Shown here: positions 42,881 to 51,431 of the stretch, piece after piece
How positions within the stretch are numbered: the stretch's first letter is position 1
How the letters are laid out: the number at the start of each line of letters is the position of its first letter
NCBI GenBank assembly: GCA_023391275.1
Contig: JAEWBE010000058.1
Coordinates: 1-64,000 of the forward strand
Origin: Bacillota bacterium
GTDB taxonomy: Bacteria; Bacillota; Clostridia; Oscillospirales; Acutalibacteraceae
DNA length: 64,000 nt
Direction of reading: 5' to 3'
Program-made: the position numbers and the translations under genes
The notes under the pieces: generated by a model
What the model was told of the DNA's origin: nothing
Databases searched by the model: none
Seen by the model: only the letters and a program-made list of their open reading frames with translations

Positions 42881-43590
42881 TACAACCACCGCCAGTTCGG
42901 AGTAATTTCAAGGGATGTGATGCCGCCGGAAAAGGAAATTGTGTTCTCACCCGGCAGGAGCACCGGGTAATCCCCAGTCTTGGTGAAATTTTTGCTAACG
43001 AGCGACGTACCGGTGTCTTTATACGTTTCCTGAACCGTGGAATCAAGCGTCACCGTGTCGTCTATGTCGCTGAGGAACACACTCTGACCGTTCACTGTAA
43101 GACTGCCAGAACCAGAGCCGGTTACCTTTATATTAGGAAGGGATTTCACCGTTCCGGGATTGGTAAGTGTTGTGCTTTCGATGACCATAATGGGCGTATT
43201 GTCCGTTGCATATTGAAACGGCTGGCAGTTGAACAGGATGACAAAATGAGATGTAATCTTCAAGACTATCTCAAAATCGATGTTGTTTACTACCTGAGCG
43301 ATGTATTTTTGGTCAGGCTGGTAGCTGAAAATCAAATCACTTTCACCTGCGTTCAGGAGCCAACTTTTGATGCTGCTGATTTTTGAGTACGGGTTTCCTA
43401 TAAGTGAACATTCTACGGAAAGAGTGATATCCTCATAGGTTCCTTCATCCCGCCGCAGACTGGAATCCCTGCCGGGCACTTCAATATATGAAACGCGACG
43501 CTTGGGTGACGGAAGATTCGGGCGCTTTTCAATATAGATGCCAAAATTCTGAAAGCTGTCTTTTCCATTAAATATGAAACTTAGCATCAT
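42880..43590 (-). CDS. Distal tail protein (Dit)
   Basis: A 236-residue siphovirus distal tail protein. The pattern FNGKDSFQNFGIYIEKRPNLPSPKRR, then VPGRDSSLRRDEGTYEDITLSVEC, is characteristic of Dit N-terminal rings; the C-terminal galectin-like domain ends in ITPNWRWL. It joins tail tube to baseplate. It starts within the end of the tape measure gene. Confidence 0.9.
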   Translation of the reverse strand: MMLSFIFNGKDSFQNFGIYIEKRPNLPSPKRRVSYIEVPGRDSSLRRDEGTYEDITLSVECSLIGNPYSKISSIKSWLLNAGESDLIFSYQPDQKYIAQVVNNIDFEIVLKITSHFVILFNCQPFQYATDNTPIMVIESTTLTNPGTVKSLPNIKVTGSGSGSLTVNGQSVFLSDIDDTVTLDSTVQETYKDTGTSLVSKNFTKTGDYPVLLPGENTISFSGGITSLEITPNWRWL

Positions 43591-45878
43591 ACTCCTCCTG
43601 TCGCCAAAGCTGTTCGCTGCCGGTAAAATTCAAATTCATAGGCAAGTTGCTGAATGTCCTTTTCTGTGTTATTAACAAAATTTTCAATATGCAGTGTAAA
43701 ACCGCTAACGCCGATTCCGTTCCTTTTGGCAGCACCACCTATTGAATTGGCATTTACGCTGGTATTTAGGTCAAAGTTTGTAGGGATTGCTGCCTGTATG
43801 TCACCGGACACCTGATCCATGGCCTTGCTGAAACCAATACCCAAGCCCTGCGCCATATAACCGCCAATCCCGGCAAACACAGTGGAGGGGGAGTGAATTC
43901 CCAGCATTCCTTTTACGCTGTCGACGATGCCGCCGAAAAAGTCGGTGACTTTGCTTTGAATCCATGCCCCCATGCTTTTGATGCCTTCCCACAGGCCGGT
44001 AACAATATTTGTGCCGACTTGATTCATTGATGTCTGCAATCTGCCAAATCCATTTACAATTGACGAAATGATCTGCGGCAATTTTGAAATGAGTTGCGGT
44101 ATTGCACGAACCAGCCCAGCCGCCAGTTCCACGACGATTCTGATACCAAGCTCAATGATAAGCGGCAGGTTGTTCACAATGAAATTTACGATAGAATCAA
44201 TGATTTTAGGTAATGAATTGATCAGCTTTGGCAATGCGGCAATTAATCCTTTTGCCAGCCCTTCGATGATTTTGAAGGCTGCTGCAAGGACTTTGTCCAT
44301 ATTATTGATTAGCGTATTTACAATGAGAATCACCGCATCTACAATTGCCGGGATAAGTTTCGGAAGTGCATCACCGATTCCGGTGGCAAGCGCGACAATC
44401 ATTTGGAGAGCTCCCTCAACCAAAGCGGGGAGATTTGCGATAATCCCATCCACAAGCGCCATCACCAACTGCAAGGCTCCCGCTGCGATCTGCGGCAAAG
44501 CGGCAATCAGCGCTTGGAGCAGCGTCATTACAATTTGTACCGCTGAATTGATAATGGTCGGCAAATTTGTGATGATTGCTCCGCCGATGGAAGTAACGAC
44601 TTCAAGTCCGACTTGCACAAGGTTGGGCAGTTCTTTCACCAGCATGTTTGCGAGATTCCCGACGGTATCTCCGATCACTTTCGATATTTTATTCCAGTCG
44701 CCGCCTGCGTCGGACAATCCCTTGGTGAAACTGCCAAGCAGTGAAACGCCCTGATCAGCGAACACTTGAAGCTCCGGGAGTAGCACTGTGCCAAGCATGT
44801 TTTTGGCAGCCCCAGCACCGGATTTTATCCGCTGAACACTGTCATCAAATTTGCCCAGTGCATTGAGCGAATCATCAGACATCACCGCGCCCATCTTTTT
44901 GGCTTCACCTGTAAGCTGTGCAATCCCGGCGCTACCCTTTTCTATGAGCGGGTTTAAATCCTGCGCGGACTTTCCGAAGATTTTCATGGAAAGCGCGTCG
45001 CGTTCGGTTGTGTCCTTGACCTTTCCCAGTGCATCGATGGTTGACCAGTAAACATCCCCACTGTTTTTCAGATGTCCGTTGGAATCCTGTACCGAAACGC
45101 CCAGCTTTTTATATGCTTCTGCCATATCTTTCGAACCGCCTGCTGCCGAGGACATAGAACGGACTTGCTTCGCCATACTTCCGGTAAGTGTTTCAAGAGG
45201 AGTATCTACCAGCTCGGCAGCGTATTTGTATGCCTGCAGGCTTTCCGTACTCATATGCGTTTGCGAAGCTGTTGTCAGAATTTCATCCGCATAGGATGCA
45301 GAATTCACGGACGCATCTACTAAAGATTTTCCCGCGCCCACAGCCGCCGCACCGATTCCAGCCAAAGCGACTCCCATGGAAGCGCCGATCCCTTTGAGCA
45401 CGCCGCCCAACTTTTCAAACCTGCCCCCGGCATCATCGGTTTTTTCCGCAGCTTTACGAATTCCATCTCCAAACTGACTCGCTTGCTTTTCTGTGCTGTT
45501 GAATTCTTTTCCTGCGCCATCCAAAGAATCATTGTTCTTCTGGAGTTCTTTTTCCATGCCGATGAGGTCAGCCTTGGCGTTATTCAGCTGAACGGCCCAT
45601 GATTGTGTGCGTTTGTCATTCTCACCAAAGGAAGTGGAAGCATTCTGCAGCGCCTTTTCCAGAGTGTTGATCTTGTCCTTTTGAGCATCAATTTCCTTAT
45701 TAAATACTGAATTTCTTGCAGTAACCGCTTGAACCGATTTATCCTGTTTATCGAATTCCGAGGAAACAAGGTTCATTTCACTGCCGAGGACTTTAAAACT
45801 TTGATTGATATCTTTCAAAGAATTTTTAAAGTCCTTTTCGCCCTCAACTCCGATTTTGAATCCGAAATTGTCTGCCAT
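43587..45878 (-). CDS. Tail tape measure protein
   Basis: A 763-residue tape measure protein that sets tail length and passes DNA. The N-terminus FGFKIGVEGEKDFKNSLKDINQSFKVL starts a coiled-coil region, a hydrophobic Gly/Ala-rich stretch (VLKGIGASMGVALAGIGAAAVGAG) follows, and about 400-600 has six or so repeats of a hydrophobic pattern, such as LPQIAAGALQLVMALVDGI and LIPAIVDAVILIVNTLI. The C-terminus contains GIHSPSTVFAGIGGYMAQGLG. Length is short for a phage tail, so the tail would be short. Confidence 0.92.
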   Translation of the reverse strand: MADNFGFKIGVEGEKDFKNSLKDINQSFKVLGSEMNLVSSEFDKQDKSVQAVTARNSVFNKEIDAQKDKINTLEKALQNASTSFGENDKRTQSWAVQLNNAKADLIGMEKELQKNNDSLDGAGKEFNSTEKQASQFGDGIRKAAEKTDDAGGRFEKLGGVLKGIGASMGVALAGIGAAAVGAGKSLVDASVNSASYADEILTTASQTHMSTESLQAYKYAAELVDTPLETLTGSMAKQVRSMSSAAGGSKDMAEAYKKLGVSVQDSNGHLKNSGDVYWSTIDALGKVKDTTERDALSMKIFGKSAQDLNPLIEKGSAGIAQLTGEAKKMGAVMSDDSLNALGKFDDSVQRIKSGAGAAKNMLGTVLLPELQVFADQGVSLLGSFTKGLSDAGGDWNKISKVIGDTVGNLANMLVKELPNLVQVGLEVVTSIGGAIITNLPTIINSAVQIVMTLLQALIAALPQIAAGALQLVMALVDGIIANLPALVEGALQMIVALATGIGDALPKLIPAIVDAVILIVNTLINNMDKVLAAAFKIIEGLAKGLIAALPKLINSLPKIIDSIVNFIVNNLPLIIELGIRIVVELAAGLVRAIPQLISKLPQIISSIVNGFGRLQTSMNQVGTNIVTGLWEGIKSMGAWIQSKVTDFFGGIVDSVKGMLGIHSPSTVFAGIGGYMAQGLGIGFSKAMDQVSGDIQAAIPTNFDLNTSVNANSIGGAAKRNGIGVSGFTLHIENFVNNTEKDIQQLAYEFEFYRQRTALATGGV

Positions 45879-45911
45879 TTCTCCACCCCCTCCCTAAAAA
45901 TGGACATAAGA

Positions 45912-45940
45912 AAAGACACTCTGTTTTCAGAGTGCCTAAT
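45912..45940 (-). terminator. Terminator inside the tail gene cluster
   Basis: On the minus strand GGCACTCTG-AAAA-CAGAGTGTC is followed by TTTTCTT. It lies between the gene at 45966 and the tape measure gene. The stem shares TTTTCAGAGTGCCTAA with the terminator at 30990. It could cut the tail transcript, so the inserted gene may be a moron with its own end. Confidence 0.75.
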
Positions 45941-45965
45941 GAACTATAAATTATTTAATTTGTAA

Positions 45966-46409
45966 TTATCCATGCCAAGCATAATACATTCCTTGACTAT
46001 ATGCATGGGAAATATTCTTTTTGTTCATCCAAGTATAGTTTTCTTTTATCCATTGTTTAATTTCAGCCGCTGCAATAACCGTATTTTGTATCCTGTAATC
46101 GTACTTGTCAGAAATAAAACCATTAATATCACTTCTAACTTGCTCAATGTAGAGGCTTATTTCGGAACTTTCTTCTTCTGTAAGTTCCGGTAATCTTTCC
46201 TGTGCGAGTTCTTTTATCGGTCGCATCCAATTTGAGCCAAATTCCAAAGATGCATCAAATAGAATATTTAAATTTATTTGTCGAGACTGCGAGCTGATAG
46301 TATCATCATGTGATTTACATGAATCGAATAATGATTTTATTCTTTTTATAACATTCATACATACCGTTCTTTTCATGGAAAATTTATTCTTTTCAAAATT
46401 ATATTCCAT
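45966..46409 (-). CDS. Hypothetical protein inserted in the tail cluster
   Basis: A 147-residue soluble, AT-rich-coded protein (SLFDSCKSHDDTISSQSRQ, ITEEESSEISLYIEQVRSDINGFI), with no recognised domain. It lies between the tail chaperone and tape measure genes, where most siphophages have nothing else. Its first ATG lies within the 3' end of the frameshifted T frame (11-nt overlap), so translation may begin by re-initiation, though starts at 46376 or 46358 are possible. With a terminator directly after it, it looks like a moron acquired gene, possibly a defence or immunity function. Confidence 0.6.
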   Translation of the reverse strand: MEYNFEKNKFSMKRTVCMNVIKRIKSLFDSCKSHDDTISSQSRQINLNILFDASLEFGSNWMRPIKELAQERLPELTEEESSEISLYIEQVRSDINGFISDKYDYRIQNTVIAAAEIKQWIKENYTWMNKKNISHAYSQGMYYAWHG

Positions 46410-46970
46410 CAGGTACTATGTCGTCAATGAAAAGTTCCCGTTTCGGCTTTGCCATTCCGTTAAACTGCTTGTGAATCTCCCATTGATCGAGCAAATCGCC
46501 AATCGACATGAACCAAACATTAGATTCGGGGCGATGAAGTTGGGTTACGCCATAATAAACAAGTCGGGCAAACAGTTCTTCATCTGTTACCCGACTTGTG
46601 TGTTTTTTGAGGATTCTTCCTCGCTTTCAACATAGCGCTTCGTTCCTTTAAGCATTGCTTCCATAATTGCGTCCTTGTATGTAGCCAAATCCAGTGGGGA
46701 AGTTAAAAGTTCAACCGCTTCCTCCGTTAGCAAATCCCGTTTGTCCGCATTTTGCAGATTGTGAATCAGAACACTTTGATTTGCCAGCAGCACAATCAGC
46801 CAGACAATTTCCTCGATTGCCATTTCGAAGTTTTCAGATTTCATAAGCTTTTCCCCGAGGTTTTCCAAACCGCCGTAACGCTGTGCGATTTCTTTTGTTG
46901 CGCGAGTAGTCAAAACGAGCTGGTATTCCTCGCCAGCAATTTTAATTTCTGCACTTCTATCTGAATCCAA
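46399..46970 (-). CDS. Tail assembly chaperone GT product by -1 frameshift
   Basis: Extended chaperone made when ribosomes slip back one base at A-AAA-AAC (minus strand, 46608-46602). The frame then reads SRVTDEELFARLVYYGVTQL and on to EWHKQ-type sequence ending in DDIVPDGI at a TAA at 46399-46401, adding about 65 residues to the G protein. In lambda and many siphophages the GT form recruits the tape measure and tail tube, while G coats it. Presence of an intact slippery site and clean T frame supports this as a programmed event. Confidence 0.85.
46587..46970 (-). CDS. Tail assembly chaperone G
   Basis: A 127-residue protein that matches the phage tail chaperone pattern: EIKIAGEEYQLVLTTRATKEIAQRYGG, then NFEMAIEEIVWLIVLLANQSV. 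It coats the tape measure during tail assembly. Its end region contains the slippery A-AAA-AAC at 46602-46608, used for the longer GT product. Confidence 0.85.
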   Translation of the reverse strand: MDSDRSAEIKIAGEEYQLVLTTRATKEIAQRYGGLENLGEKLMKSENFEMAIEEIVWLIVLLANQSVLIHNLQNADKRDLLTEEAVELLTSPLDLATYKDAIMEAMLKGTKRYVESEEESSKNTQVG

Positions 46971-47134
46971 TATTAAACCCTCCTTAACATAAAGTTCCCT
47001 GAATTTTCATGCTGGCTTCACTTAAACTCCATAATTACTGCCTATAAATAATCATTCCAAAAGATTCAAACAGTTTATAAGTTCTATATATGAGGACTCA
47101 TATATACTCTTTTTCATATTTCCCCTCTTAAATT

Positions 47135-47154
47135 GCCGCTCTGAAAAGAGCGGC
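47135..47154. other. Stable hairpin after the tail-protein gene
   Basis: GCCGCTCT-GAAA-AGAGCGGC is an 8-bp stem with a GNRA loop on the plus strand. On the minus strand, on which the tail genes are transcribed, it follows the major tail protein stop by 11 nt and lacks a good T run, so it may be a leaky terminator or stability element. The 195-nt gap 46971-47164 otherwise shows nothing. Confidence 0.5.
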
Positions 47155-47164
47155 TCTTTTCATA

Positions 47165-48694
47165 TTATGGTGTAACCGTAAACTCAGGCTCATACACCTG
47201 TGTAAACCAACCGGTAATTGTAGCAGCGACAACACCCGCGTCATCTTCACTAACCTCTGATTTCCATGGGTGATTTCCTTGACCGTCCAGTTTGTTCCGA
47301 CGCATGACTGTGCCCTCAATAGAAGGAGTGGAAAATTTGATGCTGTCTCCCTTGGTTTCAAGATTAGTGGCAGGAATGCCAAACTTTACTTTATACAGCC
47401 AAAAATAACGATATTTTCCGTTTGCTTTCTTTGCCCGGAATCCGATTGCCACCGGTGTACCGCCGTCCTCACTGGTTGAAACAAGCACGCCATTGTCATC
47501 AATGGTTGCGCCGGTCAAATCTTCCGCTGCGGTTCTGCCGATATCGTCCACGCCAAGCGAAAGTTTTCCGGATTTAAACTCTTTTACAACAGTCGCCACG
47601 CCGTCGTCTGCGTAAAGCACGGCTTCTGCAAGATCGACGGATAAGTCGGATTTAATTGCCTTATCACCTTCCTTGCTGGAGTTGGCAATAAAGTATCCGC
47701 AAAGCCCAACTGGCTTCATCGTCGGATGTTCCCCATTTCGGTGTGGCTTATCAAACTTAACAAGCGTGGTCTGCTTCCTATCGCCATACCAAGCGTGACC
47801 TGCTCCATCCTTCCAGCCATACAGAATTGGTTCATGCTGCCACTGATAATCCTGCTTACCCATGACCAACGAACTTTTCACCCACACCAGGCACTGCCTT
47901 AGCCGATACCCAGCAAGCTTGAATGCATTTCTAAAGTTGTAACCCTCACTGTCAGCGTGGAACACATAAATTGCTGCACCCTTTTTAGAATGCTCATACA
48001 TTCTGGTAAAGGCATCTGTTAAGAACTGAAGAAACTGTGTGTCTTTCATTTTATCGTTCTGGATTTTCAGCTTTTTATCAGTTCCTCCCTCATAGTCAAC
48101 GTTATATGGAGGATCGGTAAGAACCAGATCGGCTTCCTGTCCGTTCATGAGAGCAGTAACATCATCGATCGCTGTACTGTCCCCGCAAATAAGGCGGTGC
48201 TTGCCAAGTAGCCAAACGTCCCCCCGCGTACTAATTGGTGTTTCAATCTCATCAAGTGCCTTATCCGCATCAAAATCATCTTCTTTTGTGTCCGGTTCTC
48301 CAAACAGTTCATTGATTTCCGATAAATCGAAGCCTGTGAGCGAAACATCAAAGCCACTGGTATCAAGATCTTTTAACAAATCTGTAAGAAGCGGCATATC
48401 CCAATCGCCGCTTACTTTATTAAGAGCAACGTTTAATGCTTTTTCTTTTTGCTCATCCATATCCACAACTACACAGTCCACCTCTTTCGCACCAAGCTGC
48501 ACCAGCACCTTGAAGCGTTGATGACCGCCCACAATATTGCCAGTGCAGCTGTTCCAGATGACCGGTTCCACATAACCAAATTTCTCAATAGAACGCTTGA
48601 GTTTTTCGTATTCCACATCACCCGGCTTAAGATTTTTTCTGGGGTTATACTTTGCATGCTTTATTTTATCTATTGATATTTTTTGTATATCCAT
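47165..48694 (-). pseudogene. In-frame fusion: truncated ParB-methyltransferase to truncated major tail protein
   Basis: One 509-residue frame combines two unrelated phage genes. Residues 1-about 110 are a ParB-like nuclease domain (IVGGHQRFKVLVQLG), and 110-342 an adenine/cytosine methyltransferase with DLVLTDPPYNVDY and a target-site region up to HPTMKPVGLCGYFIANSSKEGD. In intact relatives this leads to VLDLFGGSGST, the SAM-binding motif; here it goes directly to KAIKSDLSVDLAEAVLYADDGV and LGVDDIGRTAAEDLTG, the middle of a phi13-type major tail protein. The SAM motif of the enzyme and about the first 30 residues of the tail protein are missing. Most likely a deletion that removed terminase, portal, protease and capsid genes, which normally lie between these two. 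Neither half is expected to work normally. Confidence 0.9.
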
Positions 48695-48854
48695 GTTGCA
48701 CCACCTTTTTTAGTAATCGGTCAAGCCCTTTTTGCGCCCCAGCAAGATTACCGGACAGGGCCTGTCCTCGTAAAGTTTTCAGCTGCTGTTTTGACAGCAT
48801 GCTCTGATATTTCCGTAAGGATTTTATAAAACCATTGATTTCAATATAGTTCAT
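48666..48854 (-). CDS. Small conserved phage protein
   Basis: A 62-residue basic helical protein (IEINGFIKSLRKYQSMLSKQQLKTLRGQAL). It lies directly upstream of the methyltransferase and overlaps its first 29 nt, a usual position in clostridial phages. Function unknown. Its ATG overlaps the stop of the fragment upstream as TAATG. Confidence 0.72.
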   Translation of the reverse strand: MNYIEINGFIKSLRKYQSMLSKQQLKTLRGQALSGNLAGAQKGLDRLLKKVVQHGYTKNINR

Positions 48855-48952
48855 TAGGAACGGTCATCGGTGACCTTCGCCACCCCAATATCATAGGAAA
48901 GTCTGACCACTCCGGTCACCACATGGGTAGAAACTTTATTATTGTTATTCAT
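48854..48952 (-). pseudogene. DUF2815 single-strand-binding-like protein, cut after about 20 codons
   Basis: The ATG at 48952, directly behind the DUF2800 stop, opens NNNNKVSTHVVTGVVRLSY, the typical start of DUF2815 phage proteins. After Tyr20 the frame reads DIGVAKVTDDRS and stops, whereas intact members run to about 180 residues (usually SYANV...). The join probably marks a deletion of the replication genes (DNA polymerase, primase/VirE-type, VRR-NUC, helicase) that normally follow DUF2815, with the last 12 residues being the end of another gene. Family call rests on the short match and on gene order. Confidence 0.68.
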
Positions 48953-50080
48953 TTAAATTTTCTCCTTAAAATCATCATTTACATTAGAAACAGTAATTGC
49001 CGGGCGCTTGTCCGAAGTTGAAACAAGTGTCAGTTTTCCGGGCGGCTTTTGAATGAGGCCGTTCAAAACCTCAGAAAATTTTTCTTTGCCCATCAACCGC
49101 TCCATTTCGGTCAGCGGAATCAGGCTTTTTTTATAAATATCGCAATAGCCTGCGCCTTTTGCGGCTTCGGCAACAGTGGCTTCATCAACGTATTTGCGGT
49201 TGGAACGTCCCTCGACAATTTTGAAGCCACGCCACTGCTTGCCATAATTGATGGCGGCATTGGCAGCGTATATCATAACGTCATTTGCCCATTTGGTCAG
49301 GTCATCAAGCAAAGAAAGTATCTCTTCAATTTCTTCATCCGTGAGAACCGGAGGCAGCGCAAACTCCTTATTTGCCAGTTTCAGCTTTGCTTCCGCTCTG
49401 GCACGGCACTTCACATTTGCCTTGCAGAAGGTACACCATTCACCGGGGCAGAACTCACCTTCGCCGTTGTAAGCAAGCAAGGCGGTAGGCTTGAGAACAT
49501 TTTCCGTCCAGTCTCTGAGCGTATCCACCGAAATTGTCCATGTACTGACATTCTCACGACGAGGCTGGAAAATCGTCATGGAAATATCGGTAATATCATA
49601 CAAGCTATCGAACAATTCCAAAGCACCCAGCGCATACAGCTTCATTTGCGGATTATCTTCAGCGTCCACCAAAATTCCCTGACCATATTTGAAGTCGATG
49701 ATATGTAATGTGCCGTCACCGACAATAATGGCATCTCCCGTACCGAACCCTTGCGGCACATAACAGGAAAAGTCCAGATGCTGTTCGATGAGGATGATTG
49801 GGTCTTTGCATTGAATTTTCGCCTGAGCCAATGTCTCGCTGACAAAAGCTACATAGTCATCGGTGTAGGTATCCATCTCATCACAGTCATATTGGGAGAT
49901 GGGTTTTTTTGAGCGCATTTTCAGCAGTTTCCGCAGTTTGTGTTCGCAGAGTGCATGTGCTGCAGTGCCTTCCGCTGCAGCTTCGGATTCGTGATCAGCA
50001 TAAGATTGTTCCAATCTGGCAGACGGCGTACAGTTGAGCCATCTATGTGATCCGGATGCTGAAAGAACAGCGTGTCCCAT
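48953..50080 (-). CDS. DUF2800 phage nuclease-like protein
   Basis: A 375-residue protein of the DUF2800 family: MGHAVLSASGSHRWLNCTPS at the start, EAAAEGTAAHALCEHKLRK, and a PD-(D/E)XK-like core in GTGDAIIVGDGTLHIIDFKYGQG with Asp and Lys as catalytic residues. The CxxC region EWCTFCKANVKC is conserved. It is an early phage gene, likely a recombination nuclease acting with the single-strand-binding DUF2815 protein, whose gene is now mostly deleted. The ATG is adjacent to the stop of the preceding gene. Confidence 0.88.
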   Translation of the reverse strand: MGHAVLSASGSHRWLNCTPSARLEQSYADHESEAAAEGTAAHALCEHKLRKLLKMRSKKPISQYDCDEMDTYTDDYVAFVSETLAQAKIQCKDPIILIEQHLDFSCYVPQGFGTGDAIIVGDGTLHIIDFKYGQGILVDAEDNPQMKLYALGALELFDSLYDITDISMTIFQPRRENVSTWTISVDTLRDWTENVLKPTALLAYNGEGEFCPGEWCTFCKANVKCRARAEAKLKLANKEFALPPVLTDEEIEEILSLLDDLTKWANDVMIYAANAAINYGKQWRGFKIVEGRSNRKYVDEATVAEAAKGAGYCDIYKKSLIPLTEMERLMGKEKFSEVLNGLIQKPPGKLTLVSTSDKRPAITVSNVNDDFKEKI

Positions 50081-50383
50081 TTATAACGCCTCCGCAGCTT
50101 TCAGAAGTTCCGAATACTTGTCCGGTTCGATCTCACTGAGTTTTGCCGCTCCAAACTTTTGAAGCAAAGCACGAACCTCGGCGGTTTTGCCGGACTGACT
50201 TTTTTCTGCGAGTACAGCACGGATTTTCTCAATACTGATTTTTGTTTGTTTGTCTCCTTTTGGGATGGAAGCTTCAACCGCCTGCGGCTCGCTTTGCTCC
50301 GAAGAATTGACAACGGCCTGAATACTGTCTGCCAGATGCCGTAAGTCAGACACCACATTCAGCAGCAACTTGGTTTTGTTCAT
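50081..50383 (-). CDS. Hypothetical early phage protein
   Basis: A 100-residue protein (LLLNVVSDLRHLADSIQAVV; then ISIEKIRAVLAEKSQSGKTAEVRALLQKF). The C-terminal half resembles a small helix-hairpin motif seen in a phage protein sometimes labelled rRNA biogenesis Rrp5-like, but function is unknown. Start ATG at 50383 has GAGGAAG 9 nt upstream. It overlaps the preceding gene by 38 nt. Confidence 0.7.
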   Translation of the reverse strand: MNKTKLLLNVVSDLRHLADSIQAVVNSSEQSEPQAVEASIPKGDKQTKISIEKIRAVLAEKSQSGKTAEVRALLQKFGAAKLSEIEPDKYSELLKAAEAL

Positions 50384-50570
50384 ATTGCACTTCCTCAATT
50401 TCATTAATTGACAGCGAATCAACACTGTCGCCGGGAATCAAAATCATCAGTTTCTGTTTCTCTCCGAGCAGCAAACGCAATATACGTTCCCGCAGCGTAA
50501 TGTTTTTACAGCGGACGATACCGCCGGACTGTGGGCGCTTGGAAACACTGATTTTCAAATTGTGTCTCAT
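50346..50570 (-). CDS. Hypothetical early phage protein
   Basis: A 74-residue protein, RHNLKISVSKRPQSGGIVRC, then LRERILRLLLGEKQKLMILIPGDSVDSLSI. Conserved at this place in clostridial phages, no known function. The ATG at 50570 follows GAGGTG by 6 nt; a GTG three codons upstream is less likely. Confidence 0.75.
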   Translation of the reverse strand: MRHNLKISVSKRPQSGGIVRCKNITLRERILRLLLGEKQKLMILIPGDSVDSLSINEIEEVQYEQNQVAAECGV

Positions 50571-50647
50571 TGTTTTCACCTCTTTCCGAAGGGTGATTTT
50601 TGTCCCTTCACCTGTAGGCCACGAAAAAAGGTAAATATGAGGATTTT

Positions 50648-51037
50648 TTATAAAAACTTTTTTATTTTTTTATAAATCGTTTGTAAACGGTGAGAAATGG
50701 CAGACTGGTCAACACCTTCACCGGTGGCATAATCATTGACCGCTATTCTATCAAAGTAGATGGCTCTGACAAGTTCCTGCTGCTTGGGACTCAATTGTGA
50801 AATGGCACTGTGCAGTTTTTCTTCATCAACTTCTTCCGTAAAAAGTGCGTCAATTTCTGCATTCTCCACGGCAAGCCACTCACCATCTTCGTTTTCGTTA
50901 TCAAGTGTGGTGTGACGGCGGGTTTCCTTGTGATTCACGTTGTATTCCTGACGATCAAGGTCGATAAGGATGTTGCCCCAATCCTCTGATACCTCAATTT
51001 CCACATCTTCGTTTGCAAACTTATAACTGATTTTCAA
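50648..51037 (-). CDS. Phage sigma-70-like transcription factor
   Basis: A 129-residue protein. C-terminal region LSPKQQELVRAIYFDRIAVNDYATGEGVDQSAISHRLQTIYK is a sigma-70 region 4 HTH; the N-terminal part is acidic. It probably drives phage late genes. The best start is TTG at 51037, because AAAGGAGCC lies 7 nt upstream; the frame continues to 51091 without a ribosome site. Confidence 0.75.
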   Translation of the reverse strand: MKISYKFANEDVEIEVSEDWGNILIDLDRQEYNVNHKETRRHTTLDNENEDGEWLAVENAEIDALFTEEVDEEKLHSAISQLSPKQQELVRAIYFDRIAVNDYATGEGVDQSAISHRLQTIYKKIKKFL

Positions 51038-51090
51038 TTTTTTGGCTCCTTTCAGTTTGAAAAGGAGCCGTTCAAGCAGCCAACAAAGCA

Positions 51091-51136
51091 AAAAAGGAGC
51101 CTGACATATAGCTTTAAAAGCTACTTGTCAGGCTCC
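51091..51136 (-). terminator. Terminator between the zinc-ribbon gene and the sigma-like gene
   Basis: On the minus strand GGAGCCTGACA pairs with TGTCAGGCTCC around an inner AGCTTT/AAAGCT hairpin, followed by six T. It separates the repressor operon from the early phage genes. Confidence 0.88.
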
Positions 51137-51172
51137 TCATTCCGTATGTCGATGGGTGCTCTGTACGAAGTA

Positions 51173-51349
51173 CTATATTTTTTTATTGATTACTTTAATT
51201 CCTACTTTTGAGCTGCATTTCCAGCATTTAAGATAAAGATCTGGCTGCCAGTCAAGATCGGGTGTTAAAATCTTTGCTTCCATCTCAGTGGTTACATGCG
51301 TATCCACAAGCCTCCTTCCGCAGCGCGGACATGTGATATGTTTTTCCAT
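51173..51349 (-). CDS. Small zinc-ribbon protein
   Basis: A 58-residue protein (MEKHITCPRCGRRLVDTHV; later LYLKCWKCSSKVGIKVI). Two CxxC knuckles, CPRC and CWKC, make a zinc ribbon. GGAGG lies 7 nt upstream of the ATG. Common next to ImmA/XRE pairs in clostridial phages. Function unknown, perhaps nucleic-acid binding. Confidence 0.8.
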   Translation of the reverse strand: MEKHITCPRCGRRLVDTHVTTEMEAKILTPDLDWQPDLYLKCWKCSSKVGIKVINKKI

Positions 51350-51431
51350 TCTCCATCCTCCAATATTTTATGTAAGCTAATCTGCTTACAATGTTTACCA
51401 AAAAAATCAGCGTAATGGTAACGCCGATTTT

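Noticed and set aside
44068..44754. 228-codon plus-strand frame in the tape measure gene
   Set aside because: Antisense shadow of the hydrophobic repeats of the tape measure protein.
30990..45940. Shared 16-mer TTTTCAGAGTGCCTAA in two terminators (30990 and 45912)
   Set aside because: Could be a repeat family, but two copies with otherwise different surroundings are too few; both are explained as terminators.
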